Source: Arthrobacter rhizophilus
GTDB taxonomy: Bacteria > Actinomycetota > Actinomycetes > Actinomycetales > Micrococcaceae
Assembly (NCBI RefSeq): GCF_026241105.1
Contig: NZ_JAPFFT010000020.1
Span: 1-64,000, forward strand
DNA: 64,000 nucleotides
Reading direction: 5' to 3'
Part shown: positions 16,443 through 24,818 of the stretch, in pieces
Layout of the letters: every line of letters starts with the position of its first letter
How positions within the stretch are numbered: position 1 is the stretch's first letter
Position numbers and translations under genes: made by a program
Notes under the pieces: generated by a model
What the model saw: the letters and a program-made list of their open reading frames with translations, nothing else
What the model was told of the DNA's origin: nothing
Databases searched by the model: none

Positions 16443-17585
16443 ATGGGTCTCGATCCGGTCAGTCTCAAGGTAGCTCTGGGCGTTGTCGCGCTCACTTTGT
16501 GCCTGCTGTTTTTCGGATCGTTCCGCCGGAGCCGCTCTGCATACAGCGGCTGGTGGTGCCTTGCCCTCGTCTTCTTGCTCACCGGAAACACGGCATACCT
16601 GCTCACCGGGACCTCCCAGCAAATTTGGGCGGGTCCCCTCGGCAATGCCTTGCTGGTCGCCGGGGCATTCAGTGTGTGGGCGGGCTCGCGTTCTTTGAGG
16701 CTGCTTCCGACGCCGCGGTGGCAACTCCTCGCAGGACCCGTCGCCACTGCTGTTGCCGCGACGCTGGAGAATCCGGCCACTAACGAATGGTCAGGCGGCT
16801 TGGTGTATTTGGCCATGATGTCCATGGGCATGGCCTTGGCAACAGTTGAACTTTGGCGGTTGAAGCCCACCGTTTCACGCGCCGGCCGGTCCCTGGCGCT
16901 GGCCGCGGGAGTCCTGGGCGCGTTCTTTTTCGGCCGGGGGATCGCCTATGTGGTGGAAGGGCCCGACGGGCCGGACTTCGGCACCTATCTCAGCTCGGGA
17001 ACCACCAGCGTGGTCACCATGGTGCTGCTGGTCACCGTGTCTTTCAGCATGACGGCGTTGAGCAACGAGCAGCTTATTAACGGCCTCAACGAACGTGCCA
17101 CCCGCGACGGCCTGACGGGGCTTCTCAACCGCGCAGCCTTCATGGAGTTGGCCGCCCAGGAAATCAAAAGGCTGCACACCGCGGGATCGGTCTCCACCTT
17201 GATCCTCGCCGACCTGGACCATTTCAAGGCCCTCAACGACAGCTACGGCCACGCCGCGGGCGACACCGCCATCCAGGCATTCGCCGCCGCATGTCAGGCC
17301 TCGGTCCGCCACACTGACCTCGTCGGGAGGTATGGCGGAGAGGAATTCACCATCCTGCTTCCCGGGGCTGACATGGAGAGTGCCGAAATCATTGCGGGTG
17401 AAATCAGCCGCCGGTTGGCCTCGGCAAAAACGCCGGACGGAATCACTTTCCCCACTGTGAGCTACGGCATCGCCCCCAGCACCTTCGTGGACGCCGAGGT
17501 GGTCCACATGATTGCGGCCGCCGACAAAGCCCTCTACCAAGCCAAGTCCCTCGGGCGGAACCGCGCGGTCTGCGCGCCGTCCTAA
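16443..17585 (+). CDS. Membrane-anchored diguanylate cyclase (GGDEF domain)
   Basis: 380 residues. About six membrane helices occupy 1-205. The GGDEF domain follows: RDGLTGLLNRAAF, LADLDHFKALNDSYGH (metal/substrate site) and RYGGEEF, an active-site variant GGEEF that retains synthesis in characterised enzymes. R-H-T-D lies five residues upstream of GGEEF, the position of the inhibitory c-di-GMP I-site. It makes c-di-GMP at the membrane. No EAL domain or partner is adjacent. Confidence 0.9.
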   Translation: MGLDPVSLKVALGVVALTLCLLFFGSFRRSRSAYSGWWCLALVFLLTGNTAYLLTGTSQQIWAGPLGNALLVAGAFSVWAGSRSLRLLPTPRWQLLAGPVATAVAATLENPATNEWSGGLVYLAMMSMGMALATVELWRLKPTVSRAGRSLALAAGVLGAFFFGRGIAYVVEGPDGPDFGTYLSSGTTSVVTMVLLVTVSFSMTALSNEQLINGLNERATRDGLTGLLNRAAFMELAAQEIKRLHTAGSVSTLILADLDHFKALNDSYGHAAGDTAIQAFAAACQASVRHTDLVGRYGGEEFTILLPGADMESAEIIAGEISRRLASAKTPDGITFPTVSYGIAPSTFVDAEVVHMIAAADKALYQAKSLGRNRAVCAPS

Positions 17586-17670
17586 CCGCGGGGATCTAAC
17601 CGCCGTCGTGCGCGAAAACCGACGCAACGCTAGGTCGATCCAGCAGTGCCTAGGCATGCGCTAAAACAAT

Positions 17671-17735
17671 CTGCTAAAACGCTTGATCAAAATTGTGACG
17701 TCGGTTACGCTTGCATTGATCAAACGCTTTAGCAG
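17671..17735. promoter_or_regulatory. Promoter bracketed by two mirror-image LacI-type operators
   Basis: CTGCTAAAACGCTTGATCAA at 17671-17690 is mirrored by TTGATCAAACGCTTTAGCAG at 17716-17735, with one mismatch. Between and overlapping them lies TTGATC (17683-17688), a 17-base spacer, then TACGCT (17706-17711), a plausible -35/-10 pair. The AAACGCTTnAnC core is typical of LacI-family sites. The likely ligand is the LacI protein encoded at 22440, which ends this gene cluster. Confidence 0.8.
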
Positions 17736-17753
17736 AAATGGACATCAACGCCG

Positions 17754-19190
17754 ATGACTCGCTCAGTCTTCTTCCAGCCCGCCGATGGATGGGTTGGAGA
17801 CTTGATCCCTTTCCAGAAGGACGGGGAGTTCTGGCTCTTCTATCTGCACGAGGTACGGACCGAACCCAAACCGGGGACGTCTTGGAATCTTGTGACCACC
17901 AAGGACCTCACGCAGTTCGAGGACCATGGGGTATCGCTGCACCATGGCGGGGAGGGTGATGCGGACTTCAATGCATACACGGGCAGTGTTGTGTGCGACG
18001 AGTCCGGAATTCACCACCTGTTCTATACGGGACAGAATCCCCGGCACCTCGGCTCTGACGGAGCTCCGTTGCAACTTGTCATGCACGCCACCAGCGCGGA
18101 CGGAATGCTGACGTGGGTGAAGCATCCGGAGCTGACCTTCGGCGCCCCGGCCGGCTACGAAACCGGCGACTGGCGCGATCCTTTCGTCTTCAAGGACGAG
18201 GCAAGCGGTTTGTGGCGGATGCTGCTGGCCGCACGGCACACAGAGGGTCCGGAGCGCCGTCGCGGAGTGATCGCCCAATGCGTCTCCCCGGACCTGATGG
18301 ACTGGGAGCACACCGAGCCGTTTTGGGATCCGCGCCGGTACATCACGCACGAATGCCCGGAGGTTTTCGCCTGGGGCGACTGGTGGTACCTCGTCTACTC
18401 GGAATTCTCAGAGTCCTTCACTACCCGCTACCGCATGGCGAAAAGTCCCGATGGACCATGGACCGTGCCCGCACGCGACAGCGTTGACGGCCGCGCCTTC
18501 TATGCCTCGAAGACCGCCGAGCGGGATGGTCGCCGGTTCTTCTTCGGCTGGATCGCCAGCAAAGAGGACAACCGCGACGACGGTGCCTGGCAGTGGGCGG
18601 GCACCATGTCCGTCCTCGAGGCCCGCCAGAACGGCGACGGCACCCTCGCGTTTTCCTTCGCCGACGAACTTGTCGAGAGCTTCTGGGATGAAATCCCGGT
18701 AACCTTCGGCAGCGCCCTTCCGGTGGCTCTGCACGCTCCCGACGGGTACATGGCCACCGTGTCCGATGAAGTCCTCCCTCGGCAGTTCTACGCCCGGGCG
18801 GTGCTGCAGATAGAACCCGATACAACCGAGTGCGGACTGCTGCTCCGCTCAAGCGCGGACGGGGACGAGTCCTACATCATCCGCCTGGAACCGAAACGCA
18901 GCCGCATGGTGTTGGACCGATGGCCCCGGGAAATCAACGGCGACGCGCAATGGCACGTCTCGGGGGATGTCCCCTTCGAAATCGAGTTGGAACGCCCCTG
19001 CGAGCTCGCACCGGGAGAGCACACCCTCGAACTTGTCGTCGACGGGGACCTCTGCGTCGTCGTCGTCGACGGGCAGGTCGCCTTGAGCGCCCGGATCTAC
19101 GAGCTACCCGACGGCCGGATCGGCGTTTTCGCCGGTGAAGGCACTGTCACCGTCACTGAACTTGAGATACGTAAGCGCACAGACAACTAA
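17754..19190 (+). CDS. GH32-like glycoside hydrolase (fructosidase-type), atypical nucleophile motif
   Basis: 478 residues, no signal peptide, so cytoplasmic. A five-bladed propeller domain (about 1-310) carries TGDWRDPFVF (the RDP transition-state Asp) and THECPEVF (the EC acid/base Glu). The usual WMNDPNG is replaced by GWVGDLIPF, leaving the Asp at residue 16 as candidate nucleophile. A C-terminal beta-sandwich (about 320-478) with CGLLLRSSADGD and GRIGVFAGEGTVTV follows. It is first in an operon with an ABC importer and LacI regulator, so it probably splits imported fructosides; exact linkage is unknown. Confidence 0.8.
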   Translation: MTRSVFFQPADGWVGDLIPFQKDGEFWLFYLHEVRTEPKPGTSWNLVTTKDLTQFEDHGVSLHHGGEGDADFNAYTGSVVCDESGIHHLFYTGQNPRHLGSDGAPLQLVMHATSADGMLTWVKHPELTFGAPAGYETGDWRDPFVFKDEASGLWRMLLAARHTEGPERRRGVIAQCVSPDLMDWEHTEPFWDPRRYITHECPEVFAWGDWWYLVYSEFSESFTTRYRMAKSPDGPWTVPARDSVDGRAFYASKTAERDGRRFFFGWIASKEDNRDDGAWQWAGTMSVLEARQNGDGTLAFSFADELVESFWDEIPVTFGSALPVALHAPDGYMATVSDEVLPRQFYARAVLQIEPDTTECGLLLRSSADGDESYIIRLEPKRSRMVLDRWPREINGDAQWHVSGDVPFEIELERPCELAPGEHTLELVVDGDLCVVVVDGQVALSARIYELPDGRIGVFAGEGTVTVTELEIRKRTDN

Positions 19191-19237
19191 ATAGCCAGCG
19201 CCAAACTTCCGTTCAAAATCGAAGGAGATTGTCCCCC

Positions 19238-20572
19238 ATGAAGAAACTCTTGCGAACGGCCGCCGTAGCAGCGGCCGTCACCCTCGCCCTCGCCGCATGT
19301 GGCAGCGGCGGCGGCAATCCCGCAGCCAACGTCAGCCCCACCGGCGAAATCAAGCCGCGGCAAATCTCGTGGCTTCTGTCCCGGCCGGCTGACGGTGCAG
19401 TCATCAACATCATGAAAAAGATCGCCGATGAGTATGCGCGGACCCATCCCGGCTTTTCCCTCAACCTGATCACGACCCCCGACCGGCCCTCGTACATCCA
19501 GAAGTACGAGACCCTCGCCGCTGCAAACAAGCTTCCCGAGCTGTTCGACACTGACGCAACTCCCTTCGCCCAGCAGCTCGCCAAGAAAGGCACGATGGTC
19601 GACGGCGAGAAGCTGCTGAAAGACCTTGGCGTCTACGACTCCTACCGGACGAACGCGCTGAATTACCAGCGCTTCGACGACGGATCCCTCTACATGATTC
19701 CGTTCCAGTTCGAGCTGGAGTACTTCTGGTACAACAAGGCCCTTTTCCAGCAGGCAGGAATTTCAGTGCCGAAATCACTCGACGACATTCCCGCGATGTG
19801 CACTGCCTTGCGCAAGGCCGGCATCACGCCGCTCGCCCTTGACGGCCAGGACCAGTGGCCCCTCGAGCGCTACGTCTCGTACCAGCCCTTCCGCGACGCC
19901 GGACCCGACTACGTCCAGAAGCTCAAGAAGGGCGACGCGAAGTTCAGCGACGCCACCGGCCAGAAGACGGTCAACTGGATAAGCCAGCTCGGAGGGGCCG
20001 GATGCTTCCAGGACGGCTTCTCGTCCCAGGGTTACTCTGACGCCCAGAACCTGTTCACCTCCGGCAAGGCCGCCATGTACAACATCGGCACCTGGGAACT
20101 GCCCAGCCTAGCGACGGACAAGCTGAATCCGGCGGTGCGTAACGACGTCGACTACTTCACGCTGCCGGCCACGCCAAGTTCCGCCACGGCCACCAACGAG
20201 TACGTGGCAACCTCCGGGATCGGCATGGCGGTCAACTCAAAGACCTTTGACCCGCTGGTGAGCGACTTCCTGAAGTTCGCCCTCGCCAAGTACCCCTCGG
20301 AGTATGCGGCCACGGGCGCCCTCTCGCCGACGACGAACGTCCAGACGACGATTCCGGCCAATGCCACGCCACTGTACAAGAAGGCAATCGACCAGGCGAA
20401 GGATCTCGGGTCGAAGCTCGCGATGCCTTGGGACACGCAGTTGGATCCGACGACGAATAGCAGGCTGCAACAAGAGCTCGTGCTCTTGGCGCAAGGCAAT
20501 ATCAAGCCTGCCGAGTTCACCAGCACGATGGATAGCACCATCGCGCAGAATGCTCCTAAGTTCTTCAAGTAA
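19238..20572 (+). CDS. Sugar ABC transporter substrate-binding lipoprotein
   Basis: 444 residues. A lipoprotein signal MKKLLRTAAVAAAVTLALAAC ends in the lipobox L-A-A-C, with the lipidated Cys at about 21. A type-1 solute-binding fold follows, with WYNKALFQQAGI and TALRKAGITPLALDG. GAAGGAG sits 10 bases upstream of ATG 19238, favouring it over TTG 19229. It captures the sugar for the two permeases downstream; the GH32-like neighbour suggests a fructo-oligosaccharide. No ATPase gene is in the cluster, so a shared MsiK-type ATPase is likely. Confidence 0.9.
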   Translation: MKKLLRTAAVAAAVTLALAACGSGGGNPAANVSPTGEIKPRQISWLLSRPADGAVINIMKKIADEYARTHPGFSLNLITTPDRPSYIQKYETLAAANKLPELFDTDATPFAQQLAKKGTMVDGEKLLKDLGVYDSYRTNALNYQRFDDGSLYMIPFQFELEYFWYNKALFQQAGISVPKSLDDIPAMCTALRKAGITPLALDGQDQWPLERYVSYQPFRDAGPDYVQKLKKGDAKFSDATGQKTVNWISQLGGAGCFQDGFSSQGYSDAQNLFTSGKAAMYNIGTWELPSLATDKLNPAVRNDVDYFTLPATPSSATATNEYVATSGIGMAVNSKTFDPLVSDFLKFALAKYPSEYAATGALSPTTNVQTTIPANATPLYKKAIDQAKDLGSKLAMPWDTQLDPTTNSRLQQELVLLAQGNIKPAEFTSTMDSTIAQNAPKFFK

Positions 20573-20580
20573 CCCCAAGC

Positions 20581-20602
20581 GGTGGGGGGCGCGTGCCCCC
20601 AC
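20581..20602 (+). other. GC-rich hairpin between binding protein and permease genes
   Basis: GTGGGGGGC...GCCCCCAC forms a strong stem within ten bases of the binding-protein stop. Hairpins here typically protect the upstream mRNA and lower permease expression relative to the binding protein. This is inference from position. Confidence 0.5.
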
Positions 20603-20617
20603 CCGAAAGGCACTCCC

Positions 20618-21499
20618 ATGCTTCCCAACCGATCACGACTCTCCGTCCTGGTCTTCCTGCTCCCGCCGCTGCTTCTCTACGGCGTCGCGGTGCTGTTCCC
20701 GATACTGCAATCGCTGTTCCTCAGCTTCTTCTCCTGGAACGGCATCAGTGACATGGAGTTCGTGGGCTTCGCGAACTACGTGCGCATGCTCACCGGCGAC
20801 AGTGTCTTCTGGCACTCCTTCATCAATGCCCTCGGCTACCTCGCCATCTGCTTGGTCTTGCAGTTGGGCGGTGCATTGTTTGTCGCCAGTCTCCTCACCT
20901 CGCTGCGCCGCGGTGCCGGAATCATCAAGACCCTCTACCTGCTGCCGGCCGTGATCTCGACGGTGGCCATCGCGTTCCTCTTCGTGCGCATCTACTCAAT
21001 CGACCCAGTGGGCCTGCTCAACCAGGTCCTCAGCTGGATCGGTCTCGGCGGCCTGGAACGGCCCTGGCTTTCCGACGTCAACACGGTCCTCGCGGCAGTG
21101 TCAGGCCCCGAAGGCTGGCGGTTCACAGGCCTGTACATGCTCATCATCTACGCGGCCCTGCTGGCCGTCCCGCAGGAACTTGAAGAAGCTGCGCGCCTCG
21201 ACGGCGCCAACCAGTGGCAAATGTTCACCAAAATCCGATTTCCTTACATCCGGCCCGTGTGGATTACCACGACCATCATGGCCACAACCTACGGCCTCCG
21301 AGGATTCGACATCCCCTACCTCATGACGAACGGCGGCCCCGGCCAGTCGTCGGAACTCCTGACGACCTACATGTACAAAACCGCGTTCACGAGCACCGAC
21401 TTCGGCTACGCCAGCACCATCTCCGTGTTCATCGTCATCGAATGCCTCGTCGCCGTCGGACTCATCTTGCTCATGCTCAAACGAAAGGCCGACGCATGA
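20618..21499 (+). CDS. Sugar ABC transporter permease (MalF-type)
   Basis: 293 residues, six membrane helices. The first helix is SVLVFLLPPLLLYGVAVLFP. The EAA coupling loop is EELEEAARLDGANQWQMFTKIRFP-like, near residue 188, where the ATPase docks. ATG 20618 follows CCCGAAAGG; the open frame upstream is only the hairpin region. It forms a heterodimer with the next permease, whose start overlaps the stop. Confidence 0.9.
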   Translation: MLPNRSRLSVLVFLLPPLLLYGVAVLFPILQSLFLSFFSWNGISDMEFVGFANYVRMLTGDSVFWHSFINALGYLAICLVLQLGGALFVASLLTSLRRGAGIIKTLYLLPAVISTVAIAFLFVRIYSIDPVGLLNQVLSWIGLGGLERPWLSDVNTVLAAVSGPEGWRFTGLYMLIIYAALLAVPQELEEAARLDGANQWQMFTKIRFPYIRPVWITTTIMATTYGLRGFDIPYLMTNGGPGQSSELLTTYMYKTAFTSTDFGYASTISVFIVIECLVAVGLILLMLKRKADA

Positions 21500-22401
21500 C
21501 CGCGCAAACAGCCCCGGTTACCAGGCCGATCCCTGCCCCACCAAGCAGCCCGGCTCCGCGACGTCGACGGCGCAAGCCAAACGTCTTCCGAAGCTTGTCG
21601 AGGACGCTGATCGTCCTCATCGTCGTGGTGCAGGTCTACCCCCTCGCCTGGCTGTTCCTCACGAGCCTGCGGAACGAGCACGACTTCGCTACCGGTGATC
21701 CCTTCGCACTGCCGAGCTCCATCAGCTTCGACAACTACGTCCGCGCGTTCCAGACCGGCAACCTCGGCCAGAACATCCTGAACAGCTTCATCGTCACTAT
21801 GGGTGCCAACCTGCTGATCGTCCTGCTGGGGATGATGGCCGCATATGCGCTGCAGGTCCTTGGATTCCGGTTCAGCAAATTCGTCCGCGGCCTTTTCCTG
21901 ATCGGCATCATCGTGCCGGTGCAGATCGCACTTGTACCGCTGTTCATCGACTACTCGTCCGTGAACCTGCTGGACACCTACCAGTCGATGATCATCCCCT
22001 TGGCCGGGTTCGCGCTTCCCATGTCGATCTACCTTTTCTCGTCATTCTTTGAATACATCCCCAGGGAAACCTATGAGGCAGCCTCGCTGGACGGCGCAGG
22101 TCCGTACCGCATCTTCGGACTGATCACCCTGCCGCTGTCGACCAACACCGTAGTGACGGTGGTGCTGGTAAACAGCATCTTCATCTGGAACGATTTCATC
22201 TTCGCGAACACGTTCGTTCTCTCCGAAGGACTCAAGACCATCCCGCTGGGGCTGCAGAACTACATCGGAGCAATGGGCAAGGTCGATTGGACTGCAACGT
22301 TTGCGGCTGTCTGCATCACCATCACTCCTTTGCTGCTGGTGTTCCTCGTCCTCAACAAGGCGATGATCCAAGGCCTCGAGAGCGGGGCCACGAAGGGATG
22401 A
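21496..22401 (+). CDS. Sugar ABC transporter permease (MalG-type)
   Basis: 301 residues. A basic, Pro-rich cytoplasmic N-terminus (RRRRRKPN) precedes six helices. The EAA loop is near residue 197: PRETYEAASLDGAGPYRIFGL. The MalG-type tail LVFLVLNKAMIQGLESGATKG is complete. ATG 21496 overlaps the previous stop (ATGA). The LacI gene follows 38 bases later. Confidence 0.9.
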   Translation: MTAQTAPVTRPIPAPPSSPAPRRRRRKPNVFRSLSRTLIVLIVVVQVYPLAWLFLTSLRNEHDFATGDPFALPSSISFDNYVRAFQTGNLGQNILNSFIVTMGANLLIVLLGMMAAYALQVLGFRFSKFVRGLFLIGIIVPVQIALVPLFIDYSSVNLLDTYQSMIIPLAGFALPMSIYLFSSFFEYIPRETYEAASLDGAGPYRIFGLITLPLSTNTVVTVVLVNSIFIWNDFIFANTFVLSEGLKTIPLGLQNYIGAMGKVDWTATFAAVCITITPLLLVFLVLNKAMIQGLESGATKG

Positions 22402-22439
22402 GGACGCGGCCACTGGATAGACTGTGAAATGGAGGGCCA

Positions 22440-23549
22440 ATGACGTCTGAAGAAAGCTTGACAGAACCCGAGGTTAACCCCTTGCATCCACCGATGACTC
22501 CTAGGACGAGTCATCCGGTCACCATGCGGGAGGTAGCGGAAGGGGCTGGAGTTTCCGTTGCCACGGTTTCCCTCGTGGTCAACAACAAGAAAGACGCCAG
22601 GATCGGGGCCGGGACCCGCAAGCGCGTGCTGGACACCATCCGCGAACTGGGCTATCGCCCGAATGCCCTCGCCAAGAACCTGGTGAGTGGCAGTTCACGG
22701 TTCATTGGCCTCGTCGCTGACGCGATCGCGACGACCCCCTTCGCAGGGCAGATCATCCACGGCGCCCAGGACGAAGCCTGGAAACACGGATTCGTCCTCT
22801 TGGTCGCCAACACCGAGGGCAACGAGCCCGCGGAAAAGGACGCTATCTCGATGATGCTCGAACACAAGGTTCGGGGCATCCTGTATTCCACCTGGTTCCA
22901 CCGTCCGGCCGAGATCCCCGCCGCGTTGCACGAGACGGACTTCGTGCTGGTCAACTGCTTCTCTCCGGACTCCGACGCCCTCGCTGTGGTCCCGGATGAA
23001 GTCCATGGCGGACGGGAAGCAACCGACATTCTCTTGCGAAAGGGGCACCGACGAATCGCCTTTATCAACGCAACGATCCCAGCCCCGGCTAAGGACGGAC
23101 GTCTCCAGGGCTACCGGGAAGCGCTCGAATCTGCAGGGATCGCGTTTGACCCGCACCTCGTGTTCGACGCGTTTCCAGATCAGGAGGGCGGATACGAAGC
23201 CGTCGAGGAGCTCCTCAAACGGGACGTCACGGCGGTCTTCTGCTACAACGACCGTATGGCCATGGGTCTCTACGACGGGCTGAAGCAGCAGGGGTTGTCG
23301 ATTCCCGAGGACATGGCCGTTGTGGGGTTCGACAACCAGGAAGTCATTGCCGCCCACATGCGGCCACCGCTCTCCACTGTCGCGCTGCCGCACTACGAAC
23401 TAGGCGCTGCTGGCGTGCGCCTGCTCCTCGGCGTCGATGAACCTGCCGGCAGTAGCGTGGTCAAGATCGAGTGCCCGCCGGTGGAACGCGATTCCGTCGG
23501 AACGAACATCTTGACAGGCCCGCGGTCACGTTGGACTTCAACTACCTGA
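22440..23549 (+). CDS. LacI family regulator of the fructoside cluster
   Basis: 369 residues. After a 25-residue leader the LacI helix-turn-helix begins at VTMREVAEGAGVSVATVSLVV, with the hinge helix NALAKNLVSG near residue 80. The periplasmic-binding-like effector domain contains ILLRKGHRRIAFIN and MAVVGFDNQEVIAA. GGAGG lies 5 bases before ATG 22440. It probably binds the paired operators at 17671-17735 and releases them on sugar binding. It is closely related to the LacI at 51974 (shared TPFAG-II-GAQ-AW block), so the two are paralogues. Confidence 0.88.
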   Translation: MTSEESLTEPEVNPLHPPMTPRTSHPVTMREVAEGAGVSVATVSLVVNNKKDARIGAGTRKRVLDTIRELGYRPNALAKNLVSGSSRFIGLVADAIATTPFAGQIIHGAQDEAWKHGFVLLVANTEGNEPAEKDAISMMLEHKVRGILYSTWFHRPAEIPAALHETDFVLVNCFSPDSDALAVVPDEVHGGREATDILLRKGHRRIAFINATIPAPAKDGRLQGYREALESAGIAFDPHLVFDAFPDQEGGYEAVEELLKRDVTAVFCYNDRMAMGLYDGLKQQGLSIPEDMAVVGFDNQEVIAAHMRPPLSTVALPHYELGAAGVRLLLGVDEPAGSSVVKIECPPVERDSVGTNILTGPRSRWTSTT

Positions 23550-23771
23550 GCCTCCGGCACCTTCCTGATGATGCTCGGCGTCGTCCACTGCAGAGTGTTC
23601 GATGTAGGATTCCACAGCCGATTCCGGAACGCGGTATGACCGCCCGAATCGCACCGCGTGGATGGCGTGCGAGTTCACTAGGCGGTAGACGGTCATTCTG
23701 GACACCCGCAGGGCCTCGGCAACCTCGGCGATTGTCATGAATCGGTTTGCTGGAATGCCGGCGGCGGACAT
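23538..23771 (-). CDS. Excisionase-like / MerR-type small HTH protein
   Basis: 77 residues from ATG 23771 (GTG 23777 is an alternative with GAGGAGG five bases before it). Core RFMTIAEVAEALRVSRMTVYRLVN, then HAIHAVRFGRSYRVPESAVESYI, is the winged HTH_17 fold seen in excisionases and BldC-like regulators. The tail is acidic and Gly/Ser-rich. It converges with and overlaps the LacI 3' end by 12 bases. A 41-codon basic ORF lies 16 bases upstream on the same strand. No integrase is nearby, so a chromosomal regulator is more likely than a phage excisionase. Confidence 0.75.
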   Translation of the reverse strand: MSAAGIPANRFMTIAEVAEALRVSRMTVYRLVNSHAIHAVRFGRSYRVPESAVESYIEHSAVDDAEHHQEGAGGSGS

Positions 23772-23787
23772 GTTCACGACGGCCTCC

Positions 23788-23913
23788 TCAACCGGCGGCC
23801 GTCGCTTTGGCCTGTTTGGCTGCCCGGGAAAATACCCGGCGTAGCCGTGAGGCCAGCGCGAAGCCACGCCGCACCCGCATCTGAATGATGTACCTCGACG
23901 TGGGATCAAGCAT
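23788..23913 (-). CDS. Small basic protein (41 aa), hypothetical, paired with the HTH gene
   Basis: ORF from ATG 23913 to TGA 23788, starting MLDPTSRYIIQMRVRRG and rich in Arg and Lys. AAGGGAG is placed eight bases before the ATG, a near-ideal ribosome site. The stop is followed at once by the ribosome site of the HTH gene, so the two look like an operon. The product could form one amphipathic helix. No homologue is recognised by eye. Confidence 0.55.
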   Translation of the reverse strand: MLDPTSRYIIQMRVRRGFALASRLRRVFSRAAKQAKATAAG

Positions 23914-24150
23914 CAGAACCACTCCCTTGCAGTTGCGATGTGTCTAGGGTAGGCGCCGAGCGCACGAGGCACATGAGTGACTCTCACCCGCTATGCCACA
24001 CGGGCCACTCACGCCACTTAGTCAACTACTCGGACAGGAGGCCCAATTCAAGCAAGTGGTCACCCGAGTAGTAGGGGCAAAAGACGGGTAGGCGCTACGC
24101 AAGCCAGGCCGGGCGAACGGCCCCTACGCTCGGAGCGTGAGTGGGGAACA

Positions 24151-24780
24151 ATGAAACGAGCAGCAAAAGCAGGAATCGTAGTTGCGGGCGTGGTCGCGGT
24201 CGGATTGGCGGGAGCGATTACCCTCAATGCCACGCAGACAGGATCACAGTCGATTCAGGGCGTCACGACGCCGGTCACCGCCAGCGCGACTCCCTCTGCT
24301 TCGGCTGCCAACAATGCGCCATCCGCGACTCCGAGTGCCGCCACCTCAACACCCGCCGCGAATGCGTCCCCTAGTGCTGCGCCGTCAAGTCAGGCCCCAG
24401 CCCCCGCCCCGACTGCCAGCTCCAAGCCGGAAGCATCAGCCGCACCGGTGCCGGCTCCGGCCGCGCCGGCTCCCGGGGCGCAGGGCCTCGACGGAGCCGG
24501 GATCCAACGTATCGAGGACATTTGCACTGCCCGGCTGCGAAGTGACGCTGCCCGTTCCGGAACAGTGACCGGAACGGTGGTGCCCCGGCCATACATCGTC
24601 GTCTCTATCGCCTTCTCCGGGGCGCCGGTACGGTCAACGGGGGCGTCCGGCCTGCCGGCCTACGACGTTCTGATGAAGACCACCCTCAAGCTGGCTGATG
24701 CTCCTGCCCAGAACGGACAGCGTGTATGCCGGGTCTATGACGCAGACGCGCACGTAGTAGATTGGCTCCCGGCCGGCTGA
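24151..24780 (+). CDS. Secreted or membrane-anchored protein with Ala/Ser/Pro/Thr linker
   Basis: 209 residues. A basic start and hydrophobic segment AGIVVAGVVAVGLAGAITL (8-26) form a signal or anchor. Residues 35-110 are low-complexity A/S/P/T, like a cell-wall-spanning linker. The C-terminal 95 residues form a compact domain with two Cys (ICTARL and RVCRVYD) that may form a disulfide, and a YIVVSIAFSG strand. No family is recognised. GTGGGGA precedes the ATG. The promoter lies in the gap 23914-24150, where no other gene is visible. Confidence 0.7.
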   Translation: MKRAAKAGIVVAGVVAVGLAGAITLNATQTGSQSIQGVTTPVTASATPSASAANNAPSATPSAATSTPAANASPSAAPSSQAPAPAPTASSKPEASAAPVPAPAAPAPGAQGLDGAGIQRIEDICTARLRSDAARSGTVTGTVVPRPYIVVSIAFSGAPVRSTGASGLPAYDVLMKTTLKLADAPAQNGQRVCRVYDADAHVVDWLPAG

Positions 24781-24818
24781 TTCCGCGATTGTCGCTGGGA
24801 TGCCCGTGGGCGTGCACG

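Noticed and set aside
17586..17670. CRISPR-like look of repeated TAAAAC boxes near 17660-17735
   Set aside because: There are only two long boxes in mirror orientation with a promoter between, not regularly spaced direct repeats.
23538..23909. Longer version of the HTH gene starting at 23909
   Set aside because: The extra 46 codons overlap the 41-aa ORF in another frame, lack a ribosome site and do not resemble the HTH family; the start at 23771-23777 has GAGGAGG.
23538..23913. Phage or integrative-element interpretation of the excisionase-like gene
   Set aside because: No integrase, attachment-site repeat, tRNA target or phage gene is near. Such HTH_17 proteins are common chromosomal regulators in actinobacteria.
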